NCBI GenBank assembly: GCA_964620095.1 | Contig: CAZUGT010000231.1 | Coordinates: forward strand, 1 to 17,151 | Source of the DNA: JAJDXO01 sp964620095 | Lineage (GTDB): Bacteria > Pseudomonadota > Alphaproteobacteria > Rhodospirillales > UBA2165 | Length of the DNA stretch: 17,151 nucleotides | Direction: 5' to 3' | Shown: positions 14,252-17,151 of the stretch, piece by piece | Layout of the letters: the number at the start of each line of letters is the position of its first letter | How positions within the stretch are numbered: position 1 is the first letter of the stretch | Program-made: the position numbers and the translations under genes | The notes under the pieces: generated by a model | What the model was told of the DNA's origin: nothing | What the model saw: the letters and a program-made list of their open reading frames with translations, nothing else | The model's database searches: none

Positions 14252-14267
14252 GCGGACAATTTCCGCC
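14251..14267 (+). terminator. Small hairpin at the end of pspABC
   Basis: GGCGGA and TCCGCC pair perfectly around CAATT, starting at the last base of the pspC stop. There is no T-run, so termination is only possible. Confidence 0.35.
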
Positions 14268-14364
14268 CCGCACTGGACCTCCCGAACCTCCCTGCCCTAT
14301 GCTCGTTTCAACAAGCCGCTCAACGGGCGGCCAAGGAAACAGCCAGGCGGCAGGGAGGTTTTTC

Positions 14365-15321
14365 ATGATCAACGTAACCGACATCGCCTATGGGAGATTG
14401 AGCGCCCCCGACCTCGATCTGATGGAAGCGTTTCTCACCGACTTCGGCATGGTCCGGGCGGAGCGAACCAAGACGGCGTTGTTCATGCGGGGCACCGATC
14501 CGGAACACCACCTCCATGTCACGGAATTGGGCGATCCCGGTTTCATCGGAATCGCATTCCATGCCGCGTCGGAAGAAGACCTGCACACCCTCGCCGAAGC
14601 CGAGGGGGCGACGCCGGTGGAAGACCTGGATGAGCCGGGCGGCGGCAAGCGGGTCCGCCTCACCGATCCGGACGGCCGCCAAATAGAGGTGATCTGGGGC
14701 CAGGAGATGCTGGAGCCGCTCCCGGTGCGGGACGTGGTGATCAATACGGGCAAGGAGCGCCTGAACCGGGCCGGCGACCTGCAGCGCATCCCCAGCCGGC
14801 CGGCCCATGTCAAACGCAGCGCCCATGCGGTGGTCACCACCGCCCAGGTGAAGGCCTCCAACGACTGGTACCAGGCGCATCTCGGCCTCAAGACCACCGA
14901 CGAGATCTGGATGGAAACGGAAGACAACATCTTCGCCGTCTTCAATCACATCGATGCGCCCGCCGGCAGTTATGTGGATCACCACGTCTTCCTCAACGTC
15001 CAGGCGGAAAAGGCCGGGTTCAATCACCTGTCCTTCGAGGTCGCCGACTTCGATGACGTTCAGATCGGCCACTACCACCTCAAGGAAAAGGGCAAGTACA
15101 AGCACGCCTGGGGCATCGGCCGGCACACCCTCGGCAGCCAGATTTTCGACTACTGGCGGGACCCGTGGGGCCGCATTCACGAACACTGGACCGACAGCGA
15201 CATGGTCAACAACGACCACCCGGCGGGGTTCCACGCGCCCGAGGCGGGCCTGGCCAATCAGTGGGGCCCGGAATTTCCGATGGAATTCCTCGACGATCCG
15301 GAGAAGCACGCCATCGCCTGA
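14365..15321 (+). CDS. VOC family type I extradiol dioxygenase-like protein
   Basis: The 318-residue protein has two paired vicinal-oxygen-chelate domains (about 1-112 and 150-285), the layout of extradiol catechol or dihydroxybiphenyl dioxygenases. The iron ligands expected in the second domain are visible: H154 in KRSAHAVV, H221 in FNHLSFEV and E273 in RIHEHWTD. Enzymes of this class open catechol-type rings by inserting oxygen next to the diol. The aromatic substrate cannot be read from the sequence, and no other ring-degradation genes are adjacent. ATG 14365 is used because GGGAGG (14353-14358) lies six bases before it; the frame extends to 14299 without such support. It follows pspC by 113 bases and probably has its own promoter. 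Confidence 0.85.
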   Translation: MINVTDIAYGRLSAPDLDLMEAFLTDFGMVRAERTKTALFMRGTDPEHHLHVTELGDPGFIGIAFHAASEEDLHTLAEAEGATPVEDLDEPGGGKRVRLTDPDGRQIEVIWGQEMLEPLPVRDVVINTGKERLNRAGDLQRIPSRPAHVKRSAHAVVTTAQVKASNDWYQAHLGLKTTDEIWMETEDNIFAVFNHIDAPAGSYVDHHVFLNVQAEKAGFNHLSFEVADFDDVQIGHYHLKEKGKYKHAWGIGRHTLGSQIFDYWRDPWGRIHEHWTDSDMVNNDHPAGFHAPEAGLANQWGPEFPMEFLDDPEKHAIA

Positions 15322-15365
15322 AATTCCGGGGCGCGAGGTTTAGTGGGTGACGTTCAGGGTTTCGG

Positions 15366-15384
15366 CCCGGCGGCACGCGCCGGG
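15366..15384. terminator. Hairpin between convergent genes
   Basis: CCCGGCG (15366-15372) and CGCCGGG (15378-15384) pair perfectly across GCACG, between the ends of the dioxygenase gene and the minus-strand small protein gene. It could act in both directions. No T-tract is present. Confidence 0.4.
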
Positions 15385-15397
15385 ATCAGTAGATCTT

Positions 15398-15796
15398 TCA
15401 CCCGATGGGCATCTTGTTGCCGAGCAACAGCCGGGCGACGTTCGTCCTGCGGCTGTCCGGCGCCTTCCAGGAGACCTGGTTGCCCGAGATCGCGGGCTTG
15501 AAGCACATCTCGGCCTGGGCGCCCTCCCGGTCCTTCAGGCACACCTCGCCGGCGTCGCTCACCTTGAAGCTGCCGTCGGTGAAGGTGCACGGCACGTACC
15601 GGTCGAAATTGCCGAAACGGCCGAAATAGATGGTCGTCTCGAGCCCGGTGATCTGATCGGTGTAGATGATCGAATTGTTGGTCAGCAGCTTCTCGATCGA
15701 ACGCTTATCGCCGGGCCCATCGGCCGTTGCGGACCCGACGCCGGCTACGAGGACAATCGCCGCCGACACCGCAATTCCAACCCATTTTCGGCCCAT
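15398..15796 (-). CDS. Small secreted protein, DUF995-like by pattern, unknown function
   Basis: The 132-residue product has a signal peptide (MGRKWVGIAVSAAIVLVAGVGSATA, cleavage near 26). The mature part starts with IEKLLTNNSIIYTDQ and alternates short strands, with three cysteines (70, 86, 98). The motifs VCLKDREGAQAEMCF and the terminal LLLGNKMPIG give a pattern like periplasmic DUF995-type beta-barrel proteins ('GN...CLK...C...GN'). That is a resemblance, not a firm assignment. ATG 15796 has AGGAGGGG six bases upstream, and a -10-like TAAGCT lies at 15816-15821. It is separated from the next minus-strand gene by about 120 bases of high-GC sequence. Confidence 0.7.
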   Translation of the reverse strand: MGRKWVGIAVSAAIVLVAGVGSATADGPGDKRSIEKLLTNNSIIYTDQITGLETTIYFGRFGNFDRYVPCTFTDGSFKVSDAGEVCLKDREGAQAEMCFKPAISGNQVSWKAPDSRRTNVARLLLGNKMPIG

Positions 15797-15814
15797 GTGC
15801 GCCCCTCCTGACGG

Positions 15815-15827
15815 GAGCTTAGCCCGG
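15815..15827 (-). promoter_or_regulatory. Promoter-like 13-mer before the small secreted protein gene
   Basis: This is the second copy of GAGCTTAGCCCGG (see 9994-10006), with the minus-strand -10-like TAAGCT at 15816-15821. A weak TTTTCA lies 17 bp further upstream. Confidence 0.35.
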
Positions 15828-15917
15828 ATGGATTCCGATGAAAACAGACTTCAAGGAATGGGGCCTCGGCGAGGAAATTACGTCGGTCCTGCGGCTGGGC
15901 CGCCGGCAGACCGCCGG

Positions 15918-16760
15918 TCAAGCGGTCTCCGGACTGCCGTTTATGGGCAAGTCAGCGTGCCTGACGAGCAAGTCGTAATAAGACGACAATACGCTTACTC
16001 CCAATCCGACGGACAAACAGATGAGCCAGAAATGAGCCGCCTCAGCGGCAAGCACGGCGTAAATTGCCTCTGAGCCTATGACGCTTCCAAGCAGATCCCC
16101 GGTAACCGGAACCGCTGGCAGAAGAAACTGTGAAATCGAGAGCGCCAATGCGTGGTTCAGTCTGTGTCCGACAGCAAGTCTGTCTAACTGATCGTCCTCG
16201 ATTGGGTGATCAAGCGCCGTCACCGGAAATCGAAGTGCCCACGTCGCCATCACGTAGGCCGCACAGAACGTCAATACGGGAATCAAGAATAATGTCGTGT
16301 CGGTGAAATGTTCAAACAGGCCGAAATCATCTGCCACAGCCCCACCAATCAACGTCCCGATGAGTACCACAAACAACGTCTCGATGATGAACACCACAAA
16401 CAAAAACGAGAGCAGAATTAGTGCCATCGCAACAGCGAATATGATCGAGAGCCACAAAAACTTCCAGTGGCGCTTTTTCCAACCTGATCGAATGACAGTT
16501 GCAACCGACTCTCCCGGGACCAGAAGTATCCGATGGCAACCAACGGCAAATAGGGTAACGACCGCGTATTCGACGACGAACAGCACAGGCGTTCCTGCCA
16601 GGACCAAGGGCACTGAGCTTTGATCCAACGCCTCGCTCAGAAATGAGAGAAGCATGGTTGAGACCGCCGCTATTAGGCTCAGTACCGCAATTGCGGACCA
16701 ATTCGAAACCACTAGCCTGACGGCATTTGCCAGAACGGAAAATAGGAAAACTGCTCGCAC
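15918..16760 (-). CDS. Multi-pass membrane protein, unknown function, lower GC
   Basis: The 280-residue protein is mostly hydrophobic, with about six membrane spans (roughly 20-45, 50-76, 100-130, 130-148, 155-176, 235-262). A basic loop, RSGWKKRHWKF (91-101), and acidic loops lie between them. I do not recognise a family; the general form resembles YciC or other uncharacterised inner membrane proteins. It starts with GTG 16760, which has GGGAAAGG just upstream, and lies 28 bases after the malate synthase stop on the same strand. Its base and codon use are clearly more AT-rich than the rest of the window, which suggests transfer from another source. Its 3' end returns to high GC at about 15930. 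Confidence 0.6.
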   Translation of the reverse strand: MRAVFLFSVLANAVRLVVSNWSAIAVLSLIAAVSTMLLSFLSEALDQSSVPLVLAGTPVLFVVEYAVVTLFAVGCHRILLVPGESVATVIRSGWKKRHWKFLWLSIIFAVAMALILLSFLFVVFIIETLFVVLIGTLIGGAVADDFGLFEHFTDTTLFLIPVLTFCAAYVMATWALRFPVTALDHPIEDDQLDRLAVGHRLNHALALSISQFLLPAVPVTGDLLGSVIGSEAIYAVLAAEAAHFWLICLSVGLGVSVLSSYYDLLVRHADLPINGSPETA

Positions 16761-16788
16761 CTAATGCCTTTCCCGCATGCGGACCGAC

Positions 16789-17151
16789 CTACATCCCCTT
16801 CGACTTCGCCTCCCGGCGGCGTTCGTGGAGGATGTACTCCGTATAGCCGTTGGGCTGCTCGCGTCCCTTGAAGATCAGATCGCACGCCGCCTGATAGCCG
16901 ACCGAGCCGCCGAAGTTCCCGGACATGGGCCGGTAGGCCGGGTCGCCCTCGTTCTGACGGTCGACGACGGCGGCCATCTTCTCCAGCGACGCCCGGACCT
17001 GGTCCTCGCTGCACACGCCGTGATGCAGCCAGTTGGCGAGATGCTGTGACGAAATTCTGAGGGTCGCCCGGTCTTCCATCAGGCCGACATCCTTGATGTC
17101 CGGCACCTTTGAACAGCCGACGCCCTGCTCGACCCAGCGAATGACATAGCC
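16789..17151 (-). CDS. glcB: Malate synthase G, C-terminal end (cut by the window edge)
   Basis: The last 120 residues of malate synthase G are present: GYVIRWVEQGVGCSKVPDIK, then VGLMEDRATLRISSQHLANW, then AYRPMSGNFGGSVGYQAACDLIF, ending NGYTEYILHERRREAKSKGM. The enzyme joins glyoxylate and acetyl-CoA to malate in the glyoxylate bypass or glycolate use. CSKVPD has a Cys near the active site, and the acid-base Asp sits in LMEDRATL. The frame is open through the right edge; the start lies outside the window. The membrane protein gene follows 28 bases downstream. Confidence 0.95.
   Translation of the reverse strand, partial: GYVIRWVEQGVGCSKVPDIKDVGLMEDRATLRISSQHLANWLHHGVCSEDQVRASLEKMAAVVDRQNEGDPAYRPMSGNFGGSVGYQAACDLIFKGREQPNGYTEYILHERRREAKSKGM

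Noticed and set aside
14320..15309. 329-codon open frame on the minus strand
   Set aside because: Antisense to the VOC dioxygenase-like gene, which has intact metal ligands and a good ribosome-binding site.

Overview
The window looks like chromosome from a GC-rich alphaproteobacterium, probably Rhodospirillales-like. I base this on strong G/C at third codon positions, on protein features I recognise from alphaproteobacterial families (the DUF2161 nuclease-fold protein, the C-terminal extension of PspC, a chorismate mutase in the short AroQ form), and on intergenic palindromes of the 'GTCATGCCCGGG...' type common in that group. No rRNA, tRNA, CRISPR array, insertion sequence or prophage gene was seen. 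All calls come from reading the sequence; no database search was run.

Layout. Positions 1-1190 hold the tail of an AsmA-like protein, a HIT-family protein and a small secreted cysteine-rich protein whose 3' end runs into a repeat. Positions 1191-1866 hold a cluster of palindromic repeats, a perfect 10-bp hairpin, a 15-codon ORF with a perfect Shine-Dalgarno sequence, and three tandem 10-bp repeats, all ahead of typA. typA (1867-3687) is coupled to an OsmC/YhfA-like gene. A second repeat cluster (4107-4513) follows. A divergent pair comes next: chorismate mutase (minus) and a membrane isoprenylcysteine-methyltransferase-like protein (plus), then a MATE exporter, a DksA/TraR-type zinc-finger protein (minus) and the chromate transporter chrA (plus).

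The middle holds a coupled minus-strand pair (PEP mutase/isocitrate lyase family protein, then cupin), a divergent DUF2161 gene, and a two-gene unit (antibiotic-biosynthesis-type monooxygenase plus a RidA-family protein that lacks the usual catalytic arginine). Positions 11561-14251 are a phage-shock (Psp) module: pspF diverges from pspA-pspB-pspC. The space between carries a canonical sigma-54 -24/-12 promoter and a perfect IHF consensus site, so membrane stress would be read out by PspF and sigma-54 RNA polymerase. A type I extradiol dioxygenase-like VOC protein follows. The right end is minus strand: a small secreted protein, a lower-GC multi-pass membrane protein that may be acquired, and the 3' end of malate synthase G (cut by the window edge).

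I did not find a clearly new multi-gene system. The most interesting observations are regulatory: the Psp control region and a hairpin around the pspA stop codon, the leader-peptide-like ORF before typA, promoters whose -10 boxes sit so close to the ATG that the mRNAs should be leaderless, and a dispersed palindrome family whose stems show compensatory changes.
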